DNA of 64,000 nt, from positions 873,039 through 937,038 of the forward strand of contig JAREIK010002450.1 in the NCBI GenBank assembly GCA_029783825.1, read 5' to 3'. The notes under the pieces are model-generated. The model did no database searches and had not been told where the DNA came from. It worked only from the letters and a program-made list of their open reading frames with translations. Origin of the DNA: Sapria himalayana. Lineage: Eukaryota > Streptophyta > Magnoliopsida > Malpighiales > Rafflesiaceae. Positions within the stretch are counted from its first letter, which is position 1, and every line of letters starts with the position of its first letter. The translations under genes and the position numbers were made by a program. This document shows positions 10,706-25,300 of the stretch, in pieces.

Positions 10706-13700
10706 GCATCATGTTTTTTTATTAAAATTTGCTTTAAATTTGGTTTTGGATTTTTATGTTTTCTGCGTCTTCACAATTGGTTGCTGGGAAACTTCAGTCA
10801 CGAGGGTAATTTCTTTAAACAATGTAGCTTATAAATGTATTGTAGACAGATAATCGAGGAAGGTCCAATTACTGTTGCTTCTCCGGAGACTGTTAGAGAA
10901 TTAGAACAGGCAGCTCGAAGATTGGCAAAATGTGTTAATTATGTTGGGGCTGCTACAGTTGAGTATTTGTATAGTGCTGACACTGGTGAATACTACTTCT
11001 TGGAGCTCAATCCTCGCTTACAGGTTCATAATGTTTTTTGTGTATTTGTTTGGCACTTACTTAAAAAGGTGTATTTTTACCTTTTTTTTTTGTGGAATGT
11101 AATTTAAACATTAATACAAGAATTAATATATTAATATTAGATATAAATGATAATTCTATTGATATTCCAATAGTATAAAATGCTGAGAATATTTAGGAAG
11201 CTTGTGCTCAAAAAATCTCTTGGTACACTTTTCTAATAATGCATCAAAATAAAATATATTTTAAAGTTGATTCACTTTAAATTATTCATAATGTATCAAC
11301 AAAGGCTTAATACGTCAATCCTCTCTTAAGAATGTGAGTGAATATGTTGTATGCTATATCTAACAATTTGGGGAACCCAGCCCAACTCAGTTGGCCAAAC
11401 TGAGCAGCTCAGAAAAATGAAATGGGAAAAAAAAGTAACTAACATCTTCAGGTCAATTGGATATTTGAACCTGGGTTGCCCAGCTCAATTAAAAACAAGC
11501 ATCTTTGTCTGCAGCAACTGTTGATCCCTAGTTGCAATTGGGTTGGGTAGTCTAATTCTCTAGGAGACATACCTGGCTTGGCCTGATGGTTGGTCTAAAG
11601 GGGCCTGGTTTAGGATGGGTTTTGAATAGAGGTGTCAAACAGGCCATTTCATGTTGGCACGGCTCATTTTTGTTTGGCTCGTCCGGGCTGTGCTGTGCCT
11701 GCACGGTTCAAAAAAGGGGATGCCCTGCATGGCCCATTGTCACGTCTTTTGAGCAGGTCGTGCTGGGTTGTGTCAAGCCAGGACAGGCCTGGCCAGGCTA
11801 ACCCGTGTCAGGCCAGGCTAGCCTGGGTTCAGGCCAGGTTAAAACATATTTTAACCTGCTCTTCAATTACAGTTTCCTTAATTTAAGGGTTGTTATGTAA
11901 AACATATTTTATTTTAATATTTTGTTGTAAAGTGATCCTAGTTGTAGAATATAGTTGTATACAGTTGTAAAATGATCATCTCTTTGTAAAATATAGTTTT
12001 GCCAAAATCTTCAATAATGTCTAGTCTTATATTCTTTTTTTTTTTTTTGAAATTTTGATATTGATATTAGTTTGAACGAGACTATTATGGTTTTATGTTT
12101 GTGTGTGTTGTTTTGTTTTGTTTATGATGGGTGCACCCATTCAGTGGGCTGCCCAAAGTATTTCTATTTTCTATTTATTAACTTGTGATTTTTCTTTAAC
12201 ATATTGTGGGTTTTATTTTTGAGTTTTATTATTTTAAGTTTTGTTTTAGCAAAATAAAATATAATAAATTAACAAATACATAACGCATAAAATAGTATAC
12301 ATTAACACAAATCCAATGGCAATTTATTTCTAACAGTATCCAGCATTGCAAAAAAGTGGGAACCTGTCCATTACTTGGGAAATAAATGTGAAGGGCTGCT
12401 GTGTCATATCGAAAAATATTTTTAAAAATTTTTGTTTCTTTTATTTTCTTTCATTTTCTAATGACAATTTATGTTTAAAAATGTATGGAAAACAAAAAAT
12501 GGGTTTGATAACATAATCTGTGTGAATTTACTGGGCGAGGGATGATCGAGAAAAAGAGAAGGTAATGAAAGAAAATCAAGAGGATAATAAAAAAGTAAAG
12601 TGTCATCAAGGTGTAACTGATAATTTGTTTGATAACCTCATTTCTGATCTGATGTTGTTTTTGTATGATGGGGTCTTTGAATGTAGGTGGAGCACCCAGT
12701 GACTGAGTGGATTGCTGAAGTAAATCTGCCTGCAGCCCAGGTTGCAGTTGGGATGGGTATTCCTCTCTGGCAAATTCCTGGTATGGCACTTGCTAGATGT
12801 GGTGTTTTGAGTGAACATTATGCTTTGATAATATGAAGCATCATGGCCATGTCATCATGATATTTATCTGTCATTTAATTAGAAATAAGGAGATTTTATG
12901 GGGTGGAACATGGGGGAGGCTGTGATGCTTGGAGGACAATTTCAACACTTGCTGTCCCTTTTGACTTTGATAAGGCAGTTTCCAAGAGAGCAAAAGGTCA
13001 TTGCATAGCTGTGCGTGTGACAAGTGAAGATCCAGAAGATGGTTTTAAGCCTACTAGCGGAAAAGTACAGGTAAGGCTAATGATTTTTGTGCTCTTTGCA
13101 GATTAATCTGTTTTAAAGTTCTTTCCTTTTGCATACTAATTCCTATCGATTTGATGTTTATGCAGGAACTTAGTTTTAAAAGCAAACCAAACGTATGGGC
13201 TTATTTCTCTGTGAAGGTATATTCCTTTTATTTATTCTTATTTTCACAAGCTGTTAACCTGTTGACATAACTACTTTTCTAACATCAGAGTTATAAACCC
13301 ATATTTGCAGTCGGGGGGAGGCATTCATGAATTCTCAGATTCTCAATTTGGTGCGTCTTAACAATTCCCATTTTTTTTTTATAAATTCACAGTACGAAAA
13401 TCTTTGGTTACATGGGGCTTTTATGCATCTTTTTAACCATTCGTAAAGTGGTAAAAAAATTGGGTATTGGGAATATAATTCCTAGCTTCCATACAAAGTG
13501 TCTTGACTAGATTTAATTGATACAATATGGAACATTATATTGTCATAACTCAGAATTATTTTAGAAAAAAAAAACAATCAAAACATTGCTATTCTGTGTT
13601 TGCAAGTTTAAATTTCCTAATTCATCTATTTTTAATTACTGTGAGGAGTTACAACTCAGTGGATGTGTAGTTACAAAATATTAATAATCAGTAAGTTATG

Positions 13701-16700
13701 TATGCTTTGACTGAAAAGAAATCATTATTGCAATTAAAGTAGAAGAAATGAGATTTTAGAAAGTAAACATGCTAATATGTTAACAATAGTTTGGATGCAA
13801 TCAAATTGTATTTATGTTTGTTAAGATTAATATTGAAAAATAAATATACTTACTATTAAGAATGGACTAACATAATATGTACAAAGGGTGCTCTTATATT
13901 TTAAGTAAAATGAATTGAGATTGCCCACATTTTGGGTACTATCATCTATAAATAAAAGAATAAACTAAAATAAAAATTATAAACTAAAAACAAATTGAAA
14001 CTAAGTAAAAGCTATAATAAGATGAAATGAAAATATTCTCATGCTAGTTAGTAAATATTCAATATATTAAGATTGGAGTAAAGTAAAGTAAATTGATGTC
14101 TTTTTAGGATTTTGGTGAAAATTTATTTTGGCTAATCTGCTGTCTACTTATTAGTATTGGTTGTAGCAATAATGTCATATTGAATTTCTTTTTATGAGAG
14201 AAAAAATCTTCCTATGTGCTTCATTTATCTGTAAAATACTGAATTAGAGATTATATGTCATATTAATTTACTGTGACAGTAAAGTGTTATGAGAGATGAA
14301 ATTGAATACTTCGAGAAACTATAATATCCAAAATGTCTTATAGGTAATTATTATCATTGTTCTGAAATCTATATTTGTACTAAATCTAAAAATAATTATT
14401 TATTTTTTATATTTTTATGAGATTAAATTATTTTTAAGAAAAGTACATTAACCTATAGTAGAGCTTCTCTCATTGTAAATTAGCGCCTAACTCAAATTTT
14501 AATACACGACTAACTTTAAGTGTATGTGATATATAAAAGAGATTAAGTTTTTAAGATTTTTTAATATATCTTAGTATGAGAAGAATTATGTCAAAGTGAA
14601 ATTGTCGAGAAAAATCTAGGAAATTATTAACTAAATTGATCTTATGAAATATATATAATTTTATGATAATTGAATAATTAATTTTTTCTATGATAATTCT
14701 AAAAGTAATAATCACCTAGATGACTCGTATTTGAAAAAAAAAATTAGTACATTGGAAAATTAGAGTATTCACTGTATCACAATCCAAACACTAATTTTGG
14801 TAAGAATATCAACTGCATTTCTTTGCTTTGTTAAAATAATATTTCTTTTGGAGTAAGTCACATTTATTTCAAAAATATATCTAAATTTCTAAAATTTATT
14901 ATTTGAAACTATAACTTAAAATACTCATTAAATTAATTAATTCTCTATTCATCATATTTTAACATTAGAATATTATCAATGTGCACAATAATCAAAATTT
15001 TTTTGCTTTTAGCTTTTTTTTTTTGGAAAAATTGGTAAAAATTCATAATAGATATGTGTTAACTAAATGAAATAATTGTGTGTGAACTTGCCTACGTCAT
15101 TTTTGATTATGTTAATTCAAATTAAAAACCAAATAAAAAAATATTAAGGTTTCATGAAATTTTAGATTTTCATTATAATTCTATCATATATGACAGTTTG
15201 ACGAGAACTTTTAAGAAATATGAAATATAAAATATAAAATAAAATATATAGTATAACATTTGATAATGTTGTAACTAATGGTATCTCAATATGTTTATTT
15301 ATAAAAACCATGATAAAGGATCCCCTCGCAAAGATTTTTCATATTAAATTTGTATTATATAATATACATAATAATAAAAGCCACCTTAAAAATAATTTAT
15401 TTCTTATTAGAACTAATTTGAAAGCCATTAATATATCTTAGGGTGTCTAATAAATTATACAAATTTTATAGTTTATACCAGTCAATAAGTTTTAAAAAAA
15501 TTTACTTGATGTGAAATATGTAATACAATGTATATGATATTTGATTCATGTGTTTGTTATCAATATATTATATTTGATTTTGTGAATAACATAATTGATA
15601 AAATCATAATTAATAAATTAGATTGAAAAATAATATTTTTATCTTTGAAATTCTTAAAATTTTTTATGATATGATGAATTTATTTTTGTTTGTATAGACT
15701 CATATATTTTGCATTGTACTTAGGTGCACATGCAAGGTGAGTAGTATGTTTAATTAATATAAAGAATACTTATATTTTTATGATATTATTATTGAGATTA
15801 AAAAATATTTTAAAATCTAAATGATTATTGTACCTCATTATTATTTAGTTACCTGTATGAGTTATAAGGATAAGGTTGAAATAGTTAAAAATATTATGAA
15901 ATTTTAATATACTTGCATAAATCTACTAGAATATGAAAATGATAAAATTTATGAATAATTAAAAAATATATATAAATATTACAAAATTAAATATGTTAGT
16001 TGCAATGATTCTCTGAGTACGAAGATTGATATTCTATTTGATTATATTAACTTTTGCATTCAATTATATAAAGATAAATTATGAAGTGAGCCATCAAATA
16101 TGTATGGGCTTGAGCTATCGAAATATTTAGACATCGATTACTATCATATTTTGTTCGACAATGATATTAAAAATTGACATATTGAGTTGTTGAAAATAAA
16201 ATAATTTATATTTTTTGTATAATCTAAAATAATATATGATTTACTAACTCAACAACTGTCTAATGTAATATTAGAGTCTATTTTTTTGTTATTGTGAAGG
16301 TCATTTTAAATAAGAGAAAAAAAATTCAAACATACATTATAGAAACCTTGATATACTTAAAGGTTTGGGAAGATGCATGAGTGACTCCCCAATTACTAGA
16401 ACTAGAAGATGACTTATGATAAAATTGAAATTTTGAGCTGTAAAGGTCAGAGTCATTCAGAGTGATATGCAATCATCATGATTGAGGATTAGAGACATTA
16501 GTTGATGTCCAATTATTATTACATCTTTTTTTATTTTTTTTCATATTCACAAAATTTGTTAGTTTAAAATTCGAATTTATTTTTATTATATTTTATTTTA
16601 ATTGTTGTTTTAAATTAATATATATATGTATTTAATATTATTTATGTTCTTTTTTATAATTATATATATATAATATGTAGTGCGTGAGTCCATACCGAAG

Positions 16701-19281
16701 GTTATGTTGAAGGCCTTGAGATTTTGGGCTGTGTCCTTTATTTTGCATAACCGAAGTCCCTGTCCTCGAGATTTAGATTAGGCTGGGATTGATCCAAGAT
16801 AGCCTCACCACACTCAAGCTAGCTTGAGTTCAACATGTGATATGAAATGGGGGCCCAACTTAATTTAACACAACTTGACATAGCCCAATTTGTACAAGCT
16901 CATGTTGTGGCATGTTGTTTCAAAGGTGTGTCTACAGGTGTCAAATGGGCTATGCTAGGCCGGCAAAGCTTTCCACTCGAAATCAGCCTGGTTTTGGGCT
17001 GGTTTAGGACTGTTCTAGGTTAAGATAATTTTTAACCTAGAAATGAGATTTGGGATAGCACGCCACTAAGCTGTCCCCCGTCGAAAGGCACCGTGTCGAT
17101 CGGCACAGATAATGTAGTTGCCGCATCGCCGTGTTGCCCATCATATTTTGCCTGTCGTCGTGTCGGGCGTCAGCGTGTTGACCAGCACAAATAACACCGT
17201 CGCTGCGTTGCTCGTCATTTTTTGCCTGTCATCGTGTCAGGTGCAGCTCATGCCGTGCCCACGTGCTTGGCACCTGGGCAGTACATGGCATGACATGCAA
17301 GCCAAATTTCCTTGGCACGGCACGTCACGAGTTGTGCAAAGGGTTTGCCAAGTACAGGCCCATGCATGGTCTTGGACCATGTTGTGCTAGGCCAGGCACG
17401 ATTGAATTGGGCCGGGCTCCATGACCGGCCCGGGCCGTCCAGCCCAGTTGACACTTTTAGGTGTGTCTGGCCGACATGGTGGCCATCCCAAATTGGGTCA
17501 TGATGACCCAACATGATTTGTTTGCCACCTATATTGGTAGCATCTCATAATTAGAAGATACAATAGTTAAATATATAAAATTTATTTATTTTTGATAATT
17601 TTGAGAAGATGTATATAACGTGATCAACTGAATTTTAAGTAGTATAATTAGATATAATTTATAGATTGTAGAATATATTGTGTAATCTGAAGTAGTCGTC
17701 GAGAACTTGGTTTGTAAGATTTTTATAAGTAGTTACCAGGTATGGGTTATACATATGTATTATTTTTTTTATTTTTCTTAAGTACATCAGGTGGTAAAGT
17801 GATTTTGCTCATTGTGTATGACATTCTTGTTTTGAAAGATGACGAGTTGGAGATAATGCAACTCAAACTATATTTAGTCATAATTCTATATGAATAATTT
17901 TTAGAGTTATTTTATTAGTATAAATGTAGCTTATTATAGTACAGGTATTGCATTATCACAAGGGAGGTATGTACTTGATATTTTTATGAATCTTGAAGAT
18001 TAGGTTGTGCTTTTGTAAAAATTTATGTTGATCCAGATATAAATTTTACTTCTAATATGATTCATTTAGTTAATGATTTAAAGTAAAGTTGCTTTACATA
18101 TTAATTATTTGATTATTATCAGATTATATATTACATACACAATTAGTATTATCAAATCATATATGTACGTTGTATACTAAGTTCATAGTTATTTAAAGTG
18201 AAAGCACACCTGAGTCAGACAAGTATTTTGAGACTTCGAGGCGCAAAACAAAATTAAGATACAATTTTTTTGTGATACATATTTTATCTAATATATAAAA
18301 AATATATATATATTATAAATATTATCTGTAATTTTTATTTATTAATAAAATCAATTAAGTAAAAGACATCAAATCAAACATAAAAATCAAATATTATTAG
18401 TATTTTTTTAATGACATAAGCATTTAGAGTTATAAAATAAAATAATAAAATTTCAATAATCTAACATATAAATGTTAATGACATCAAATATGTTTTTATA
18501 ATTTTTGAGAGTAAAAGAAGATAAATTTTGGGAATAATATGCTTTGTGGTGGAGTTTTGGGAATAATTAATTTGTAGGGAGAGCTTTGAGAATGTATACA
18601 TAAATTTCAAAGACAGAGATTTTTTTTAACAATCACAAATAATTTTCTGGTAGGTACTATTATTTTTTATAATAGTAAGATACATACTATTATTTTGAGA
18701 TTCATTATAGATATAAAGTTTAGGGCGATAACGAGAATTATCTGTGAGATATTTGTGCTTCGATACTTATCTAAAAAGATCAAATATCTATTTTTAACTC
18801 TAATTATTATTTATTATGATAATCTGATAATGAGATATATAATATTTAATCTATAAAGTAGATTAAATATTCAGATAACATATCAACCAACTGATATATT
18901 CAAATAACATATCAACCAATAGATATTTTCACGAAAGTTTGGATGATATCTTTAGGTTATTTTTATTTTTACAGGTTGTCTTATGAACCCTAACAAATAT
19001 CTTCAAGATGATCAGGAAGGGTGTTGTAATTTATAATTTTATTAGTGTTATTTGTTAATTTTTTATTTTCTTGCACTTTTAATGAGAGTACTTGAACTGT
19101 GGTTTGCCCTAATCAATTTTTTTCATTATATGAGGGCTTTATGTGTACATTGATTTGATATGAATTTATTATGAGTTTATTTTTTGACCTTGATTTTACA
19201 TATATGTTTATTTCTAATTCTTTGAGTTAATGAAAACACATTTATTTTTTTTCTATTTTTCTTTGCTTCTCTCCACTCCCC

Positions 19282-19322
<41 letters not shown>

Positions 19323-22300
19323 CTCTCTCCCCCTGAATTTCATCAGAACCCTAACGGTTCCGTTGTAACAATTCAAATGATATGTCAATTAATTTGTAAT
19401 TCATCTCGACTAAGGAATTCATTAAAAAAATCTGGACAAAAGAAAACAAATGTCAATCTGACGAGGAATAAAAAAAGTCAGCCAAATTGACAGAAACTAG
19501 ACAGAAATTATAAGTCAAATTCGATTGCCTATTAAAAAGATTAATTATGATTGATGCAACATTGAAGTATGAATAACTATCATTAAAAAAATGTGATTAT
19601 ATGACAACAGAATAAGACCATTGAAAAAGATGCATCTCTCGCTCAATAAAAGAAATTGGGCTAGAAAAACATAGAAGAAAGAATAACTCAATTAAGATTT
19701 CGACCAACTGCTAAAAAGAGAGGAAAACATCTCTTTGACGGTTTCAAAATATCTATCTTAAGGAAAAATTCAAGAAGAGAGTGAGGCTCCATTAATGATG
19801 ATGAAAAAAACTTTTACCATAGTGAAAGTAATGACGATAACTGTGGCAATTACACTCCTACCATTATGTTAGCTTTGATATCATGAACAAACAATACATA
19901 ATAAAAATAAAATTAGATAAACTATTAACATGCGTCATTGGTTGTGGGTACGAGAATATAAAGTGATAGCTTATTAAAGGACTCATTTTTATTGCGAGCC
20001 TCACTAATATGCAAATCATGAAAATCATATACCTAATAGTCTCCAATTTCGTCAATGCCTTTGACCTACATCATCAATATTGCTTGAATACTAGTAATCA
20101 TGTAACACATCCATGCTTGAAGTAGTAAAAAAAGTGTACCACAATTTGTGGTATTAAGCAGTCAGATCATTATGACTCTCTTTTAATTATCAATTCTGAA
20201 AAAGGATACCCACCTTAACCATGATCATGATATATTTGAGGCAAAATAAATAGATCCATTTTTACTTCTATTTTATTTTTAGGAATATCTTTTGAAAGAA
20301 CAAAGCATCCTGTTCTTTTCCATTTAGTTTTTCTTTTGGAATTTTGTTTCTTCCCCCCCATTTCATATCTTTTTTACCTCACACATTTACTATTTAATAA
20401 ATATTAACATATTAAATCTCATAAAAATTCCTAAGTTAAAATATGTTAGAGCTAGAATAATATAGAGATGAATGACCAATTAAACAATCCTACTATTGCA
20501 TGCATATATTAGATGTATGGTTGTCAATATATTAATCTCTCTTGGATCCCGTACTAAAGTGGAAATCTAGTGGTATGACCTTTGATCTCCATATTGCTAT
20601 TTAACAAGTGTAACAGTTGATTTCTCGTAAAAAAGTTTAAATCATTGCAGCTTACATGCTCTCAATCTATTGTTTATTGACTTCACATTCATTCTGCAAA
20701 TAAATTTGTTTTTTATGTGATTTACCATATTGGAATAACTTATATGGAGACACATTTTCATCCCTACTTGGATTAGAAATAAATACTAACAAATTCTACA
20801 TTTTTCTAGATCTTGCCTTAACGAACTAACCATCACATATTTGAATTTGCGAGTATGTAACATCTCATCAACATTATTGTTGTTTTAGTTTGTTTTTAAT
20901 TTATAATTTTTTATTTTGTTTTTTTTTTATTTATATTTGAAATTTTTTGACATGTGAATTATCGAAATCTATTTTTAATTAGTATATAAGAGAACCCTAT
21001 CTATATATTTTTTTATTTCATTTTTAACAATGAGTGTTGTAGTTTATAGTTTATCTTTTTTAATTTATTTTTGATGAGAATACTTAACATGTGAAATGTC
21101 ATTTTTTTCCCTTTATATAAGTGTGATATGTTTGATAATTTATTTATTCGTTGTCATTATACTTTATCATGATGGGTTTATACATAATACCATAGTCAAT
21201 ACCCTAGTAAAATAAACTCTATGGGGTGTGTCTGTATGTTTGTAAGGGCTACAAATTCTAGAGAGAGTGAGAAGGCGCACCTACTATTTGCCAACACTAG
21301 CTGTCACTTTTGCACTATGTGCGACAGACGATGAAAGAGGTGGCATAGGCGTCAATGCCATTGGTGGTACGTCATCAGAATTCCAATGACAAGCAAAACA
21401 TGCGGCAGCAGGCAAAATGTGTGGCAGTAGAAGCCCCCCATTTGGGGCCTTTTTTAATAGTGTTTGGTAGCTAAACTAAACATTCCTCTCTATTCTTCAG
21501 TAGTTTAAAAAAAATTCTATGTTGTTTCAAATTTTGTTTTTAGTTTTAGTTTCATCCGAAACCTTTACCAGTAAGTTGTGGATTATTTTTTATCTAGGAT
21601 GTGAAATTCCAACCTATTTAGCATGAAAATCAAAATAATTTAAAATAAAATATTAGCCTTAATAGAGATAGATGTATGAGAGCTTCATTTCAGTGTGAGC
21701 ACTGTATGAGAATGTGTTACACCAAAGATAATTATTGGATGCTATTTTTTGTGAGGAAACTGAGAGTACTTCATGACATTTAGAGAGACATATTGATCAC
21801 TAGAGCCATCCATAATTACTAATAGAATTCATTTATCATGATACTTGAAAAGAATATACAATATTTCTCTCTATAACAATAATAAATATATATATTTTTA
21901 TATATTATTAGTTTCGTCAATCATATTCACATTACAAATTAATAGATTGTAGACACAAGAGCTAATACTCACACTCTTGATCATTGTTCCCTTTTCATTA
22001 TTTTTTTTCTCATTTTGTGAATATTATGGTAAAAAATAGGAATCATTCAAAAGTTATTTGTATATCAATATTTATTTTGACTCATTATTTCTTTCATGTA
22101 TTTTATTTATTTTTGATCATTCAATTAATTTTATTTATGTGAGTTATTTTTTTAAAAACTTATTTTTTCCTTTATTTTTTTTTATATTTAGTTGCATGCT
22201 CAAAAGATGTTGAGAAATTTATTTGCTACTAAACATAATCAACTATAACTTCTCTCTTAATGTAGGATATCATAATTAATATTTGAGTATGTTTGACTAT

Positions 22301-25300
22301 TTGCTTATTTATTTTTAACTTGTTCACTAATCAATGGTCGGTTATCATGATTCTTTATCCTAGTCTTAATAGTATCTTTTATTTTAGAGTATGAGACATG
22401 TTAGTTTTGAAAATATATTATAATTTTCTCTCAAGCATGCCAACCTTGTGTGAGTAGGAATTCTTTGATATGCTAGACTCAGTTGTTTGCTGATCCAATA
22501 GAGATGTTATTAGAGATGAATTTACGTACTTGATTATTTTTATTGATTATTGCTCACAACATGAACATATATTTTTATTGAAAGCATAAGTATTTTATAT
22601 TTTTTAGATATTTTTTAAAATAATAAAAAATAAATTTGATAAAAATATTTAAAAAATAATAAGTGACAATGACTTAGAATACATATTAGACAATTTCAAT
22701 ATTTACTTTATGGGACGCTTGCTCAATACCAAACTTGTGCCGGCACACCCCACAAATTGGGTTTGCTTAAAAGAAAAATAAACACATGGTTGATATAGTT
22801 GATATATTCATATTTGAGAGAAGTATAGTTTTTTTGGGGGAATATAGTTGTAATCATAAACCATATCATTTATTAGATGTTATTTTTTATTATTTCCTAG
22901 TATATGTATGTTTAGATCCTATATTATATAGAAAGGTTGTTTAACATATCACTTAGGGATTGTGAGAATCAATGAAGCATGGATAATATAATGGATATGA
23001 GTGTTTGTGTGTTGGACACGTAGATATAGCTAGACATGCATCAGATACGTGTCCGATACGCTATTGGTGTATCGTTGACCAAAATTACAATTTAAAGTTT
23101 TGGATACGTGTCCGACACGACTTTGAGATGATGGGAGACGAATTTCGAATTTGGAATAGGGGGATTTAGAACTTGGAAGGAGGGGATTCCGAACTTGGAA
23201 TGGGGGGATTATAAACCTGGAATGAGGAGGTGGGGGGGGGGGGGGATTTTGACCCTGGCCGTATTTTTTAAAACCATGTCGTATTTTTTTTATCTAAAAT
23301 ATTTTTTTGTTTATTTAAATTATTTTTTAAAAAATAATATTTATAAAAATAATTATTTTTATTTTATTTTATTATGTCGTGTCCTAGTTTTTGAAATTCG
23401 CCGTCTCTCCGTATCCTATTGATTTGTATCCTCGTGTTCGTTTTTCTTAGGTGATAATACTTAATTTATTCATGATAATTTTTTAATATGGGATAAGTCG
23501 ACACTTGACCTTAAGATGTGTTTTTATTGGATATTCTAGTGCTTAAAAAGGTATATATTTTTTTTATTTGAAATTGATAGAATTTTAGTGAGGGTTAATT
23601 TTTTCTTTTTTAGGTAGAAAATATTTTTTCAGCAAGTCTAGGAATAGTAGTCTAGAAATTACATATGGGTCCATTAATTTTCTTTTCTTACATATCTTTC
23701 CACTTGAAATATGAATAAATAAAGAAAATTACTTGTTGGCTAAATTGGGTCCATTAATTTTCTTTTCTTACATATCTTTCAACTTGAAATATGAATAAAT
23801 AAAAAGAATTACTTGTTGGCTAAATTTGGATTTATTGATTCACAATTTGATATCATTCTTATGATATTATCATATATTCCAATAAGTAGAAATCATGTTT
23901 ATTATAGCGAGAGTGTAATTTTTAATAAAGAATTTTTTTTTTGTTTAAATGACGTAATAATCCTCAAGTCTACTCTAGCAAATGTTCATGTTGAGCCATA
24001 AATTGAGAGATTTGACTATCTAAAACGTAGATATTGCATTAGGAGAAAAGGACATATCCAACCTTCACATGCCAAAAAGGAGCTTACTAAGGAGATAAAT
24101 GATCATGCAGTCAGTTCTTCTGATTTTGATTTTTTAATTGTTCTCTGGAGGGGATCAATAAATTATACTCTACATTCGATTTCATAAATTTTTTTATAAT
24201 CTTGTATGTTTTATTTTTTATTTCATTTATTATTTCTTGTGATAATGTTATAATACTTAGATTTCTTTTTGAGATATTATCTTATTAAAATATTGTCAGA
24301 TCATAATGAAAGAGATAAATATCATTTATTTCAATGGGATTGAGAATTAATTTTAATGACCTTTGAGAAAATATTTTGTTAGTTACATGCGAATGTTTAT
24401 CGTGAAGATTGATATAGATGAAAAGATAGATTGCATGAATGAGAAACTTGTAGTAAGGCAATTTACAAAGAGGTTTAGTATTGATTATCATTACACTTTT
24501 TTTGGTGATTAAAATGATCTCTATCCAGATATTTATTTTATTGACAGTATCTCATAGATAGAGGATATACCATTTATATGTGAAAAATATTTCTTTTATA
24601 GAGATCATTATGATGTATATATAAAATACCTACTTGGGTTTCAAGCAATACAATTATATGTAATATATAAATTGTGAAAGATATTGTATGACAAAATAAT
24701 TATTGAGAATTTGATTTGTTCGATTTTTATAGTCAGTTATTTCATTTGAGTCATAACTACTGTGCGCCAACCCTAGTTGTCACACACTCATTGTGTGCGA
24801 TAGCTGATGAAAGGGGTGGCATAGTTGTTGATGCCCACTATGTTGATATCATATGAGGTATGTCATCAAAATCCTTGCGATAGGCAAAATGTGTGCTAGC
24901 AGGCGAACCATATGGCAATAGAACTCCCATCGAGGCTTTTATTTTTTCGATATTGTTTGACAACAAAACAATTCCCTAGGTTATTCAATAGTTTTTTTGA
25001 TAGGCACAGATGAATTGGGCCATGTCATAGGTAGTGTCTGAGCTGCACACCTCACTTGATACCTTTACCTCCGACCATTTGATTGAATATTTCATTATGC
25101 TAATGAATTTTTAGTTTTGTTATAGTCACTTGAGAGTCAAAATTGTAGATGACACAATCTATCTAGTTGCAGGTACCGACTCTGTTCATATAATACATGA
25201 TTTTCATTTTTCATATTTTTTATTTTTCAAAGATGAACTGAAATTTATTTTTCATCAGCCAAATTGCTTGAGATCTTAACAATTTCAATAAATTCCATTC

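Larger units (their letters stand above)
21240..24735 (+). mobile_element. Degenerate Ty1-copia element A
   Basis: A leader-like segment (21278-21480) is followed by copia blocks in the correct order. An integrase core remnant lies at 22480-22790 ([24 protein letters not shown]). A post-integrase block is at 23490-23620 ([10 protein letters not shown]). A reverse-transcriptase start is at 24380-24735 ([16 protein letters not shown]). Every domain carries stops and frameshifts. An hAT-derived MITE (22974-23446) splits it. No intact LTR pair was found, and sequence stops at the middle of reverse transcriptase where element B's leader begins. Confidence 0.6.

Noticed and set aside
10638..10853. 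ORF starting within exon 1 and reading through intron 1
   Set aside because: It is out of frame with the conserved RHLEVQLL reading and runs into the intron.
12475..12818. Minus-strand ORFs over exon 3
   Set aside because: They are antisense shadows of the conserved carboxylase exon and intron, with no family resemblance of their own.
17118..17514. Overlapping GC-rich ORFs on both strands
   Set aside because: They lie inside the non-autonomous hAT element with perfect TSD and arise from its base composition.
19230..19490. ORF with a long proline run
   Set aside because: It is the translation of the 37-nt C homopolymer and CT tract. There is no other coding signal.
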